DNA of 64,000 nt. Source: Cetobacterium somerae. GTDB taxonomy: Bacteria > Fusobacteriota > Fusobacteriia > Fusobacteriales > Fusobacteriaceae. The position numbers were made by a program, and so were the translations under genes. The notes under the pieces are model-generated. The model saw nothing but the letters and a program-made list of their open reading frames with translations. It was not told the origin of the DNA and searched no databases. Positions 17,616-26,148 of this stretch are shown here, one piece after another (positions within the stretch are counted from its first letter, which is position 1; each line of letters opens with the position of its first letter). Location of the stretch: positions 1,180,454-1,244,453 of the forward strand of contig NZ_CP092519.1 of the NCBI RefSeq assembly GCF_022430525.1, written 5' to 3'.

Positions 17616-18695
17616 CTATTCACTCCTTTTTTTTAAACACTCTAAATATATAAATTTTATAATTACAAATACTGGCACTCCCAAAAACATTCCTAAGGGT
17701 CCAAAGAAACTTCCACAAACCATTACTGCTACAATGGTCCAAAAACTACTCATTCCAACAGACTCTTCCATTATTTTTGGACCAATTATAAATCCATCTA
17801 CAGCTTGTCCAACTCCTATAGCTATAAAAAGATACACTACTTTTAATGGTGCTGCTAATAATATTAAGAATGTAGCTATAGTTCCAGCTACTATTGATCC
17901 CACATACGGAATCATATTTCCTATTCCTACCATAACTCCACTTAAAAGAGCATATGGTACTTTTGCTATAAAAAGAACTAAAAACACTAAAAACCCTACA
18001 ACTGCTGATGTTAATATTCTTCCTAAAATATATTTTAAAAATACATCATTTACTTTTCTAACAAAATCTACACCATATTTCGCTTTTGATTTCGTAGTAA
18101 AAAGCAATAAAATATTTTCTAAAAACTCCATAAAATATTCTTTGCTATACATTAAATAAAGAGAGATAAAAACTCCAATAAAAAAGTTAATCACTCCCAT
18201 TAAACTTCTTAAAACTCCAGCTCCCAATCCAAATGCTAAATTTTTAAAATTTCCTAAATTAGTTCTTGTAAATTTTATCAAATTATTTTCTATTTCTTTA
18301 GGATCAAAGAAAAGCAAATCTTTTTCTTTCAAAAAATTTATTAAATGCTCAGTATTAGAGCTTAGACTTGCTAACATTGTTGGAAATTTATCAATTAAAT
18401 CAGTTACACTATTTATAATATTCGGAACTATAATCAAAACCAATTCAATTATAACAAGAAAAACTATCATTAAACTTATTCCAATCGCCCATGCTCTTCT
18501 CATTTTTACTTTATTTTCAAAAATTTTTACAAGAGGACTTACTAATATAGCTATAAAAATAGCGTAGATAAATGGTGTTATAGAACTTACCATTTGCCCC
18601 ACCATAGAATTGAAAGCTTCGTTATATTGAAAAAAAGTTTGAATTAAAATTAATAACAATCCAACTATAAAAAAGTGTAGATATCCTTTTTTCAT
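17616..18695 (-). CDS. AI-2E/PerM-family membrane permease
   Basis: A 359-residue polytopic protein with about seven or eight hydrophobic segments and the family's conserved C-terminal helices (GIGNMIPYVGSIV, GFIIGPKIMEES). The family (YtvI, PerM, YdiK) is named after AI-2 export, but most members export other or unknown substrates, some acting as Na+/H+ antiporters. No quorum-sensing genes are nearby, so the substrate is open. The gene sits 21 nt after the NusG-II protein gene in the psd-led operon. Confidence 0.86.
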   Translation of the reverse strand: MKKGYLHFFIVGLLLILIQTFFQYNEAFNSMVGQMVSSITPFIYAIFIAILVSPLVKIFENKVKMRRAWAIGISLMIVFLVIIELVLIIVPNIINSVTDLIDKFPTMLASLSSNTEHLINFLKEKDLLFFDPKEIENNLIKFTRTNLGNFKNLAFGLGAGVLRSLMGVINFFIGVFISLYLMYSKEYFMEFLENILLLFTTKSKAKYGVDFVRKVNDVFLKYILGRILTSAVVGFLVFLVLFIAKVPYALLSGVMVGIGNMIPYVGSIVAGTIATFLILLAAPLKVVYLFIAIGVGQAVDGFIIGPKIMEESVGMSSFWTIVAVMVCGSFFGPLGMFLGVPVFVIIKFIYLECLKKRSE

Positions 18696-18716
18696 TACTT
18701 TACTCCTTTCTTTAAA

Positions 18717-19115
18717 TTATTTTATTATAAAGTCTACATCATCTGATCTTTCATTTGTTTTTCCAACAACCTTAATTATTAATCGATCAGGAACTCCAAT
18801 TATAACTTCTCCCGGCTGACCTATCCAACCTTGTTTTACATTCAGTTTTAGAGGCGAATTTGAAGTTGTGACTCTTATTTTTTTATCTTTTATTTTTACA
18901 TTTACTCCACCTATATCAGTCGGAACAAAAATATCTTTTTCTTCTATTTGTAATGGATATACATACTTCAGTTGATTATTTACATAAACTTCAGCACTTG
19001 CAGCATCTGAAGCTTTAAATTTTGTTATTTGAAATCCTAGTACAGAAAATATACTAATAAGTATTGTATAAACTATTACATCTCCTTTTCTGAAATATTT
19101 TTTTTGTTTTTTCAC
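18717..19115 (-). CDS. NusG domain II-containing membrane-anchored protein
   Basis: A 132-residue protein: a basic N-terminus, one membrane segment (about 13-27) and an extracytoplasmic beta domain of the NusG-II type (AEVYVNNQLKYVYPL, then KQGWIGQPGEVIIGVPDRL). Homologues often carry a DCPDKxC cysteine pair before the GW motif; here that site reads SNSPLKLNV, without cysteine. GTG start at 19115 preceded by AGGTG. Function of the family is not established; in Fusobacteria and clostridia it commonly neighbours membrane or electron-transfer genes. It follows psd by eight bases. Confidence 0.7.
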   Translation of the reverse strand: MKKQKKYFRKGDVIVYTILISIFSVLGFQITKFKASDAASAEVYVNNQLKYVYPLQIEEKDIFVPTDIGGVNVKIKDKKIRVTTSNSPLKLNVKQGWIGQPGEVIIGVPDRLIIKVVGKTNERSDDVDFIIK

Positions 19116-19123
19116 AGATACAC

Positions 19124-20023
19124 CTACTTAGCTTTTCCTATTTTTTCACCCATATATACTTTAGTTTCTAGACCTTTACTACTATTTTCTAAAATATCTT
19201 TGTCAAACTCTACTTTATTTTCTTGAAAAAGCAGTACACACGATGATCCTCCAAAGAAGAAGTATCCTTTTTCTTCTCCTTTTTTTACTAAAGTATTAGG
19301 GCTGTATGTTTGCTTTATGCCACCAACCATCGTAGCTCCAATCTCACTTAAAACTATTTCACCAAACTTTTCAGTTTTTAAAATTGAAACTTCCCTTTTA
19401 TTTTCGCAATAAATTCTAAAGTTCTTTTTTATTGCATAAGGAGAAACAGAATAATAATAGCCATCTATTAATTTAGACTCACCTATTATCCCATCCGCAG
19501 GAAAATGAAATCTATGATAATCTACTGGTGCAAGTCTTATAATTACCATTGTTCCACCTTTAAATTTTTTAGCTTCCTCTTTATCCATTAAAAATTCTTC
19601 TAATGTGAATTCGTCTCCTTTTAAAAAAAACTTTGTTGTTTCTTTTAAATTATTGAAAATTAGTATTTTTCCATCTGCAGGAGAAACTAACACATTCTCA
19701 TCTCTAGCTATTTCTCTTGCTCCCTCTTTTAGCTCTCTTATAAAAAAATCATTAAAAGATGTAAATTCTTCAACTCTTTTTTTTGACTCATTCATATTTA
19801 TAGAATTTTCTTCTACAAAAGGCTTTATTTTTTCTATAGATGATTTTTCAGACATCTTTTTTCCATAATAATCTGTTAAAAATTTTTTTCTAACAACTAA
19901 ATTTAGAGGTAATTTTCCTAATGGATTATAATATAAAAACTTTAAAAATCCTTCTCCTGGTGGAATTTCTGTTTTTATTTCCCCAGTTTTCCTCTCAATA
20001 TAATTAATTTTATCAAAATTCAT
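19124..20023 (-). CDS. psd: Phosphatidylserine decarboxylase
   Basis: A 299-residue Psd proenzyme that converts phosphatidylserine to phosphatidylethanolamine at the membrane. The self-cleavage motif is GGSS (258-261), where processing at S260 would form the pyruvoyl group. D117 (SPADG) and H173 (RFHFPADG) complete the probable Asp-His-Ser triad. GGSS rather than the E. coli LGST is typical of clostridial-type Psd. It heads the eight-gene minus operon running to 13014; PssA, the preceding enzyme, is encoded at 10341. Confidence 0.95.
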   Translation of the reverse strand: MNFDKINYIERKTGEIKTEIPPGEGFLKFLYYNPLGKLPLNLVVRKKFLTDYYGKKMSEKSSIEKIKPFVEENSINMNESKKRVEEFTSFNDFFIRELKEGAREIARDENVLVSPADGKILIFNNLKETTKFFLKGDEFTLEEFLMDKEEAKKFKGGTMVIIRLAPVDYHRFHFPADGIIGESKLIDGYYYSVSPYAIKKNFRIYCENKREVSILKTEKFGEIVLSEIGATMVGGIKQTYSPNTLVKKGEEKGYFFFGGSSCVLLFQENKVEFDKDILENSSKGLETKVYMGEKIGKAK

Positions 20024-20091
20024 ACACTTACTCCTTTTATATATTAATTTTTTATTGTATAATGATTGTAGTAAAACTTATGGAGGTCAAA

Positions 20092-20460
20092 ATGAAAAAA
20101 ATAGCATTAATCGCTCACGACAACATGAAACCAGAAATGGTTAGCTTTGCGAAAAAATATGAGCACATCTTGGCAAAATACCCTCTTGTTTCAACTGGTA
20201 CAACTGGACTTAGAATTATGGAGGCAACTAACTTACAAATTCAACGCTTCAAATCAGGACCTATAGGTGGCGATCAACAAATTGGTGCCGAAGTAGCCAC
20301 TGATAATATCGCAGCTGTTTTATTTTTTAGAGATCCTTTAACATCTCAACCGCACGAACCCGATATCTCAGCACTTATCAGAGTTTCTGATGTTCATAAA
20401 GTTCCAATTGCTACAAATTTAGCTTCTGCTGAATTGCTTATTGTTGGTTTAGATAAATGA
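20092..20460 (+). CDS. mgsA: Methylglyoxal synthase
   Basis: A 122-residue MgsA, converting dihydroxyacetone phosphate to methylglyoxal and phosphate, a bypass of lower glycolysis. The opening [31 protein letters not shown] (catalytic aspartate D60) and [14 protein letters not shown] are all diagnostic. The frame extends ten codons upstream, but the ATG at 20092 follows TGGAGG and gives the family N-terminus. A TATAAT at 20058-20063 may be the -10 element, with no good -35. Confidence 0.95.
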   Translation: MKKIALIAHDNMKPEMVSFAKKYEHILAKYPLVSTGTTGLRIMEATNLQIQRFKSGPIGGDQQIGAEVATDNIAAVLFFRDPLTSQPHEPDISALIRVSDVHKVPIATNLASAELLIVGLDK

Positions 20461-20464
20461 TTAT

Positions 20465-20493
20465 AATAGGCTGACTTATGTCAGCCTATTTTT
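20465..20493 (+). terminator. Terminator of mgsA
   Basis: A perfect 11-bp stem (20465-20475 with 20480-20490), a 4-nt loop and five T. It overlaps the stop codon of the convergent pncB gene. Confidence 0.85.
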
Positions 20494-22000
20494 AATTTAT
20501 TTGACTTTTAATCTCTTTGATTAAATTATATTTTAATTCAAGCAAATCTTTAGATAAATCTATTTTATATTGATGTGGATTTTCTAATCTTTTTCTTTCA
20601 TCAGATATTTTATTTAAAGAGTCAAGATAATAATCTCTTGAATTTAATACATCCATAAGCTGAGAGCTCTCTTCCATTACAACACCATTTTTTACAAATT
20701 CACGTGTTATCTTTTTATATGTATATTCTCCCTTTTTCAATAAGCTTGATTTAAACTCATATTTTTCATCTCTGATTAATAAATCTTCTCCTCTTAGTAA
20801 CTTTTCTTTATCAGAATCATTATTTACAAGAGTTATTAAATCTGCGTATGCAAATCCCTCTCTATCATAAATTCTATATACCTCTTTAAATCCAGGGTTG
20901 GAAATTTTTATAACATCTTCAGAAAGTTTTATAACGGGTTTATAATCAATTTCTACAATTTTATAAACTCCTCCGAAACACGGATTAGATTTACTTACAG
21001 CAATAGCATCTCCCACACCAAATATATCTACACAAGCTCCTTGTTCTTTTAAAGATTTTATTAAAGATTCATTTAAAGAGTTTGTTAAAAATATTTTTGC
21101 TTTTTTTAATCCTGCAGCATCTAACTCTTTTCTACATTTTTTTGATAAATATGCCAAATCCCCTGAATCAATTCTTATTCCATAATTCCCTTTATAAGAA
21201 TCATCTATTCCATTATCTTTAAAACTTTGAATTGCATTTTTTAATCCTATTCCTAACGTATTATATGTATCTATTAATAGTATTAAAGAGTTAGCTTTTC
21301 TTTCTCTTCTATGCTTTATAAAAGTATCAAATGCCTTTTTTTCAGCTAAAGCTCCAACACCAAAAGCTTGTATAAATGAGTGAGCCATTGTTCCAACACT
21401 CTGAACTCCATATTTATATTCTGTAACTATATTTGAATGTGATAAGCATCCACCTATTATTGAGGCCTTAGTTCCCGATACTGCACTATCAAAACCATGA
21501 GCTCTTCTACTTCCAAAAGAACTTACAGGAATTGGATGGGCTGCTCTTGTTATTCTTGAAGCTTTTGTTGCTATAGCTAATTGCATATTCATTAAATTTA
21601 AAATTGGTGTTTCTAAAATTTTAGCTTGAATTAACGGTGCTTTTATTGAAATTATAGGCTCGTTTGGATAAACTATTTCTCCGTCCCTCATTGCATAAAG
21701 ATTTCCCGTAAATTTCATTTTTACTAAATATTCTAATAGATGTTTTTCCTCTATTATCTTAGAGAAATATTCTCTTTTTTCATCCTCGCTCGTTTCATTT
21801 AAAATTTCAATTAACTCAATTACTTCTTGTACTCCTGATACAACAGCAAAACCTCCATCTTCAGTTTTTCTAAAGTACATATCAAATATAGCTTCTTTTT
21901 CTTCCATGTTTTCCATTAGAAAAATATCACTTTCTGTATATTGATACCTATCAGAATTAATAACTTTTGCGAAATCTGTTAAAACTCTTTCTCTCCCCAT
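20492..22000 (-). CDS. pncB: Nicotinate phosphoribosyltransferase
   Basis: A 502-residue NAPRTase that makes nicotinate mononucleotide from nicotinate, PRPP and ATP (NAD salvage). VSSFGSRRAHG, GTKASIIGG and RIDSGDLAYLSKKCR mark the active site of the family. An ATG five codons upstream exists, but the ATG at 22000 follows AGAGGT at proper spacing. It is divergent from dtd over a symmetric promoter region. No other NAD salvage gene is adjacent. Confidence 0.94.
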   Translation of the reverse strand: MGRERVLTDFAKVINSDRYQYTESDIFLMENMEEKEAIFDMYFRKTEDGGFAVVSGVQEVIELIEILNETSEDEKREYFSKIIEEKHLLEYLVKMKFTGNLYAMRDGEIVYPNEPIISIKAPLIQAKILETPILNLMNMQLAIATKASRITRAAHPIPVSSFGSRRAHGFDSAVSGTKASIIGGCLSHSNIVTEYKYGVQSVGTMAHSFIQAFGVGALAEKKAFDTFIKHRRERKANSLILLIDTYNTLGIGLKNAIQSFKDNGIDDSYKGNYGIRIDSGDLAYLSKKCRKELDAAGLKKAKIFLTNSLNESLIKSLKEQGACVDIFGVGDAIAVSKSNPCFGGVYKIVEIDYKPVIKLSEDVIKISNPGFKEVYRIYDREGFAYADLITLVNNDSDKEKLLRGEDLLIRDEKYEFKSSLLKKGEYTYKKITREFVKNGVVMEESSQLMDVLNSRDYYLDSLNKISDERKRLENPHQYKIDLSKDLLELKYNLIKEIKSQIN

Positions 22001-22042
22001 ATTGTACCTCTTCATAAAATATTAGTTTTTAATTTTTCTTAA

Positions 22043-22074
22043 TAATTATATCACTTTTATGATATAATTACCAA
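22043..22074. promoter_or_regulatory. Symmetric divergent promoters (pncB / dtd)
   Basis: An 11-bp perfect inverted repeat (22043-22053 and 22060-22070) carries an extended -10, TGATATAAT, on each strand: TATAAT at 22063-22068 (plus) and 22050-22045 (minus). The minus -35 is TTGGTA (22074-22069), 18 bp away. The plus -35 would overlap the minus -10. Confidence 0.5.
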
Positions 22075-22098
22075 TAAAAATAGAAAAGGAGTTGCTTT

Positions 22099-22551
22099 AT
22101 GAGAGCTGTTATACAAAGAGTTAAGCACGCAAGCGTTAGTGTTGATAATCAAATCACTGGTGAGATAAAACAAGGATTTCTTGTACTTTTAGGTGTCACT
22201 CATACCGATACTGAAAAAGAAGTTGACTGGTTAGCTAAAAAAATAACCGATTTAAGAGTATTTAATGATTCTGATGACAAAATGAATTTAGGATTAAAAG
22301 ACGTTGACGGTGAACTTTTAATCATTTCTCAATTTACTCTTTATGGAAATTGTATTAAAGGACGTAGACCTGCATTTATTGATGCTGCTAAACCCGATAT
22401 AGCTAATGAATTATATGAAAAATTTCTAAAAAAATGTAAAGATCTTGGATTTAAAACTGAGGCTGGTATTTTTGGAGCGGATATGAAAGTTGAACTTTTA
22501 AATGATGGTCCAGTTACTTTAATAATCGATACAAAAGATTGTTCAAAATAA
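22099..22551 (+). CDS. dtd: D-aminoacyl-tRNA deacylase
   Basis: A 150-residue Dtd that hydrolyses D-amino acids (and glycine mischarged on tRNA-Ala) from tRNA. MRAVIQRVKHASVSV opens the protein, the catalytic SQFTLYG motif lies near residue 78, and NDGPVTLIID near the end supplies the second active-site strand. The start follows AAAAGGAG. It heads a three-gene operon with the FMN oxidoreductase and thiol peroxidase, with gaps of 21 and 29 nt. Confidence 0.96.
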   Translation: MRAVIQRVKHASVSVDNQITGEIKQGFLVLLGVTHTDTEKEVDWLAKKITDLRVFNDSDDKMNLGLKDVDGELLIISQFTLYGNCIKGRRPAFIDAAKPDIANELYEKFLKKCKDLGFKTEAGIFGADMKVELLNDGPVTLIIDTKDCSK

Positions 22552-22572
22552 ACATTTTACGGGAGGAAAAAA

Positions 22573-23604
22573 GTGGATATAAAAGAGATTAAAAAAAATG
22601 CAAAGGAAAGAATGAAAGATTTTTGTATATTATGTCCAGAGTGTAATGGTCGATGGTGTGCAGGTAAAGTTCCTGGAATGGGTGGAGCTATTAGTGGTGG
22701 AAGCTTTCAAAGATCTTATGAAAAATTAAAAGAGGTCAAAATTGCAATGAGGACTCTACATGGAGTCACTGACCCTAAATTAAAATGTAATTTCTTTGGA
22801 GAAGAATTATCTTTTCCAGCTATGATTGCTCCTATAACTGGAACAAAATTCAATATGGGTGGATATGTCAGTGATGAAGAATACTCTAACGATATTGTAT
22901 TTGGAGCTATCGACGCTGGTACTATAGCTATGATTGGAGATACAGGAGATCCTAATTGTTTTCAAGTAGGAATTGATGCAATAAAGAAGGCTAATGGTAA
23001 AGGTATTGCCATAATTAAACCTAGAGAAAATTCTGAAATCATAAAAAGAATCAAACTAGCTGAAGAAGCTGGAGCGATAGCTGTTGGAATTGATGTAGAT
23101 GGTGCTGGTCTTGTTACGATGAAATTATTTAACCAACCTGTAGGTCCTAAAACTTTAAATGATTTAAAAGAAATTATTTCATCAACAAAGCTTCCTGTTA
23201 TTATAAAAGGAATTTTAACTGTTGATGAAGCTAAAATATGTGTTAACGCAGGTGCCTCTGCTATTGTTGTTTCTAATCACGGAGGTCGTTGTTTAAATGA
23301 AACTTTTGCTCCTGCTGAAGTTTTACAAGAAATATCTAAAGCTGTAGGTAATGATATAACTATCTTAGCCGACGGAGCGGTGAGAGAAGGAGTAGATATT
23401 CTTAAATATCTAGCACTTGGAGCTGATGGAGTTTTAATTGGTCGTCCTATAATTTGGGGATCTATTGGAGGTAGACAAGAAGGAGTTAAAATTACTCTTG
23501 AAACATTCAAAAGTCAACTTTATCAAAGTATGATACTAAGTGGTGCTGATGATGTTAAAAATTTTAAAAGTTTTTCTTGCATTTTATACACTAAAAAAGT
23601 ATAA
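22573..23604 (+). CDS. FMN-dependent alpha-hydroxy-acid oxidoreductase with N-terminal Cys motif
   Basis: A 343-residue TIM-barrel flavoprotein of the glycolate/lactate oxidase family. The C-terminal half has the FMN and substrate elements VIIKGILTVDEA, VVSNHGGR (active-site histidine), ILADGAVREG and LIGRP. The N-terminal region has C18, C21, C24 and C29 (CxxCPxCNGxxC) followed by GKVPGMGG, seen in a clostridial/fusobacterial subgroup and absent from classical lactate oxidases. GTG start after GGGAGG. Substrate unknown; a hydroxy acid or a lipid/isoprenoid-like substrate is possible. Confidence 0.85.
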   Translation: MDIKEIKKNAKERMKDFCILCPECNGRWCAGKVPGMGGAISGGSFQRSYEKLKEVKIAMRTLHGVTDPKLKCNFFGEELSFPAMIAPITGTKFNMGGYVSDEEYSNDIVFGAIDAGTIAMIGDTGDPNCFQVGIDAIKKANGKGIAIIKPRENSEIIKRIKLAEEAGAIAVGIDVDGAGLVTMKLFNQPVGPKTLNDLKEIISSTKLPVIIKGILTVDEAKICVNAGASAIVVSNHGGRCLNETFAPAEVLQEISKAVGNDITILADGAVREGVDILKYLALGADGVLIGRPIIWGSIGGRQEGVKITLETFKSQLYQSMILSGADDVKNFKSFSCILYTKKV

Positions 23605-23633
23605 TTTAAATACAAAATTTAGGAGGTTTTATC

Positions 23634-24140
23634 ATGGAAAGAAAAGACGTTATTACATTTGGTGGAAGTCCTTTAACATTAGTTGGAAAAGAGGTTATTG
23701 TTGGAGATGTTGCACCTAACTTTACTGTTACAAAAACTGATTTATCACCTCTTTCTCTAAATGATTTAAAAGGAAAGACTGTAGTTATTTCAGCTATGCC
23801 ATCTATTGATACACCTGTTTGTGAAATGCAAACTATCAGATTTAACAAAGAAGCTGCAAAATTAGAGGATGTTATTATCTTAACTATTTCTATGGATTTA
23901 CCTTTTGCTTTAAACAGATTCTGTGGAGCTAAAGATATTAAAAATGCTATAACTACTTCAGATTATAAAGATAGAGAGTTTTCACATAACTATGGACTAT
24001 ATATTAAAGAACTTGGATTAACTTCAAGAGCTGTAATTATCATAGATAAAAATGGTAAAATAGCTTACACTGAATATTTAAAAGAGATTACTGAAGAGCC
24101 TAATTACGATGCTGCTTTAGAAGCTTTAAAAAAATTATAA
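23634..24140 (+). CDS. tpx: Thiol peroxidase (Tpx, atypical 2-Cys peroxiredoxin)
   Basis: A 168-residue Tpx that reduces peroxides with thioredoxin. The peroxidatic cysteine C63 lies in SIDTPVC and the resolving C97 in RFCGAKD, matching E. coli Tpx spacing. TFGGSPLTLVG is the family N-terminus. The ATG follows AGGAGG. It is the last gene of the dtd operon, and its electron donor may be a thioredoxin system encoded elsewhere. Confidence 0.96.
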   Translation: MERKDVITFGGSPLTLVGKEVIVGDVAPNFTVTKTDLSPLSLNDLKGKTVVISAMPSIDTPVCEMQTIRFNKEAAKLEDVIILTISMDLPFALNRFCGAKDIKNAITTSDYKDREFSHNYGLYIKELGLTSRAVIIIDKNGKIAYTEYLKEITEEPNYDAALEALKKL

Positions 24141-24143
24141 AAT

Positions 24144-24169
24144 AAAAAAGCCTTTTTAAGGCTTTTTTT
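24144..24169. terminator. Two-way terminator (tpx / DUF368 gene)
   Basis: An 11-bp stem (24144-24154 with 24158-24168), loop TTT, with A-tract on the left and T-tract on the right, so it can work on both strands. Confidence 0.8.
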
Positions 24170-24914
24170 ATTTTATAAACAACGTTTCTACTATTTGTAC
24201 TAAAGAAACGATTATTATACCAACTATAAAGTTTAAAGTATAACTTCTATATTTGTTAAGCAGTATATTTATTCCCTTAGAAACTAAAATTAATCCTATT
24301 CCTGTTCCTACAGCAAAAAAACCTAATGGTAATATATTAAAACTTTTTATATATCCTAATATATTATAATATTCTCCCATTATCATAAGTAATAAAGATC
24401 CTGAAATTCCAGGTATTACCATAGCTCCTGCTGCTATTATCCCACAGAAAAAAAGTTTAATTCCATAAGATATTGTAAAAATAGAAGCTGTTGTTCTCAC
24501 AACTTCTTCTCCTGCAAACAATTTCGTTATATATATAAAAACTCCTGTAAATATAACGCCTGCGAAAAAGGCAAAAAGATTATCTCTTTTAAAAAATTTT
24601 TCACCTTTTAATATTACTGGAATTGACGGAAGTATCAAAAATAGAAAAACAATTGTTGTTCCTCTAGGATATAACGTATACATTTTAGAAATAACTCCTG
24701 CAAATGCAACAATTCCAATTACTGCTCCCAACCCTATTTGTGATAAAAATTTAGCATATTCTATTTTTTTTTCCATTGAAGCTGTCAAAAAATTCCCAAC
24801 TGCTTCTGTTAATTTATCATAAATATTTAACACTACTGCTAGTGTTCCCCCTGAAACACCAGGTAAAACATTTGCAACTCCTATTACTATTCCTTTTAAA
24901 AAATTTTTAAACAT
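24168..24914 (-). CDS. DUF368 membrane protein (polyprenyl-phosphate transporter family)
   Basis: A 248-residue protein with about eight hydrophobic segments. The N-terminal GVANVLPGVSGGTLAV and the internal GAMVIPGISGSLLLM are the repeated DUF368 signatures. The family (PopT) has been identified as a flippase recycling undecaprenyl phosphate to the cytoplasmic face for cell-wall and O-antigen synthesis. A GTG lies two codons upstream, but the ATG at 24914 has AGGAG at the correct distance. It is nine bases or so after the transposase-like gene and likely cotranscribed with it. Confidence 0.87.
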   Translation of the reverse strand: MFKNFLKGIVIGVANVLPGVSGGTLAVVLNIYDKLTEAVGNFLTASMEKKIEYAKFLSQIGLGAVIGIVAFAGVISKMYTLYPRGTTIVFLFLILPSIPVILKGEKFFKRDNLFAFFAGVIFTGVFIYITKLFAGEEVVRTTASIFTISYGIKLFFCGIIAAGAMVIPGISGSLLLMIMGEYYNILGYIKSFNILPLGFFAVGTGIGLILVSKGINILLNKYRSYTLNFIVGIIIVSLVQIVETLFIK

Positions 24915-24929
24915 GCACACTCCTAGTAT

Positions 24930-25985
24930 TTATTTTATTATTTTAGCTTTATCAATAAATATATCCTTCATGTAAACATCAACTCTTTCTATAGAAAACT
25001 CATTATAGAATATATCTACAACAGAGCCCTCTTTATCTTTTAACAATGAACTACTATATATATTATTTTTTACTCTAACTGTACTATTATAAACTTTTCT
25101 TTTATACTTATGTAAAAAATATAAAAGTTTATATTTCTCTTCACTATTTAAACCTTCTATTTTATTATCTTCTATAAATAAATATTTTTTTATAAACAAT
25201 GAAATTTCTTTTATATTCTTGGGTTTTTCTTTGTTAAATTCTTTCAAAATATCTGTATCAATATATCTAACGAATCCCATCATATTTTCGTCAGCTTCTT
25301 CTTGAATTAGACTTATTTTAGTTTTAAAAAATATTGTTCTTAATAAGTTTTTAGAAACTCCTTGAATTCGTTCATCCAAAGATATATTTTTAGGATAAGC
25401 TCCTTCTATTATAATACTTTCTTGAATAAAATTAAATAGTTTTATTAATTCTCTTTTCTCTTCTTCAAAAATAAAATTTATTATTTTATAATTCTCTTTA
25501 TTATAAAAAATAGTCAAATAAAAAATTTTATTTTTATTATTAAAAAAAGGAATTGGAATCGCTTTTTGTATAATAGCATATTCGTACACCCTATCTTTTT
25601 TTACAGATTTTATAGAATTTTGTTTAATATTTTCATCTAAATTGTTTATTATTCTAAAAAAAGTTGGGTAACTTATCATACTATTATAAGAACTGAGGGT
25701 ATTTTTAGCTTTATCATACAGTTTTGTTACTGGTAGTGTGTGGTATTCTTTATACAAAGCTTTTAAGTGTTCCATTACATCTTCATTTACTTTTTTAAAA
25801 GTATTCTTATCTACCCTAGTTTTTTTTACTAATCCTTTTTCTCCTGAATCTTTATATTGACTTACCCATCTTTTTAATGTGGCATAAGAGATTTGAGTTT
25901 CTTTTTCTATCTCTCTTAATTTTTTCTCCTTCTTAAAAAAGGGTTCAAGTATCTTATATTTTCTATTTTTTTCATCTGTTTTCAT
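24930..25985 (-). CDS. Degenerate Mu-type transposase-like protein
   Basis: A 351-residue protein with transposase architecture: tandem helix-turn-helix regions (about 1-110, LREIEKETQISYATLKRW and TFFRIINNLDENIK), a degraded RNase H-like core (about 125-250), and a C-terminal beta-barrel-like segment (IYSSSLL, DIFYNEFSIERVDVYM) resembling the Mu transposase C domain. The first catalytic aspartate and final glutamate expected in the core are not found; only SLDERIQG recalls the middle one. No terminal inverted repeats or partner ATPase were seen. It is divergent from ptsG and upstream of the DUF368 gene, so a DNA-binding regulatory role is possible. Confidence 0.6.
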   Translation of the reverse strand: MKTDEKNRKYKILEPFFKKEKKLREIEKETQISYATLKRWVSQYKDSGEKGLVKKTRVDKNTFKKVNEDVMEHLKALYKEYHTLPVTKLYDKAKNTLSSYNSMISYPTFFRIINNLDENIKQNSIKSVKKDRVYEYAIIQKAIPIPFFNNKNKIFYLTIFYNKENYKIINFIFEEEKRELIKLFNFIQESIIIEGAYPKNISLDERIQGVSKNLLRTIFFKTKISLIQEEADENMMGFVRYIDTDILKEFNKEKPKNIKEISLFIKKYLFIEDNKIEGLNSEEKYKLLYFLHKYKRKVYNSTVRVKNNIYSSSLLKDKEGSVVDIFYNEFSIERVDVYMKDIFIDKAKIIK

Positions 25986-26019
25986 AGATGTTTTACTCCC
26001 TTTTAAAAACTTTTGTTAA

Positions 26020-26028
26020 ATTATAACA
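26020..26028 (-). promoter_or_regulatory. Extended -10 element of the transposase-like gene
   Basis: TGTTATAAT on the minus strand, about 35 nt before the ATG and its GGGAG. No good -35 seen. Confidence 0.4.
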
Positions 26029-26072
26029 CAAATTATGCGTAAAAAAAAGGCTCATTTATTTTGATAATTTTC

Positions 26073-26101
26073 TTGACTTTTTTTAAAATAAAATGTATTC
26101 T
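26073..26101 (+). promoter_or_regulatory. Promoter of ptsG
   Basis: TTGACT (26073-26078), 17-bp spacer, TATTCT (26096-26101). The leader is about 40 nt with no antiterminator (RAT) or terminator hairpin, so GlcT-type control is not evident. Confidence 0.55.
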
Positions 26102-26148
26102 TTTAGTGAATTAAACATTCTTTATTATCAATCTTATGGAGGAGTTTT

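Noticed and set aside
17302-18159. 285-codon plus-strand frame
   Set aside because: Opposite-strand shadow of the AI-2E permease and methyltransferase genes, without a ribosome-binding site.
24930-25985. Reading the Mu-type protein as part of an active transposon
   Set aside because: No terminal inverted repeats, target duplication or partner genes, and catalytic residues appear lost.
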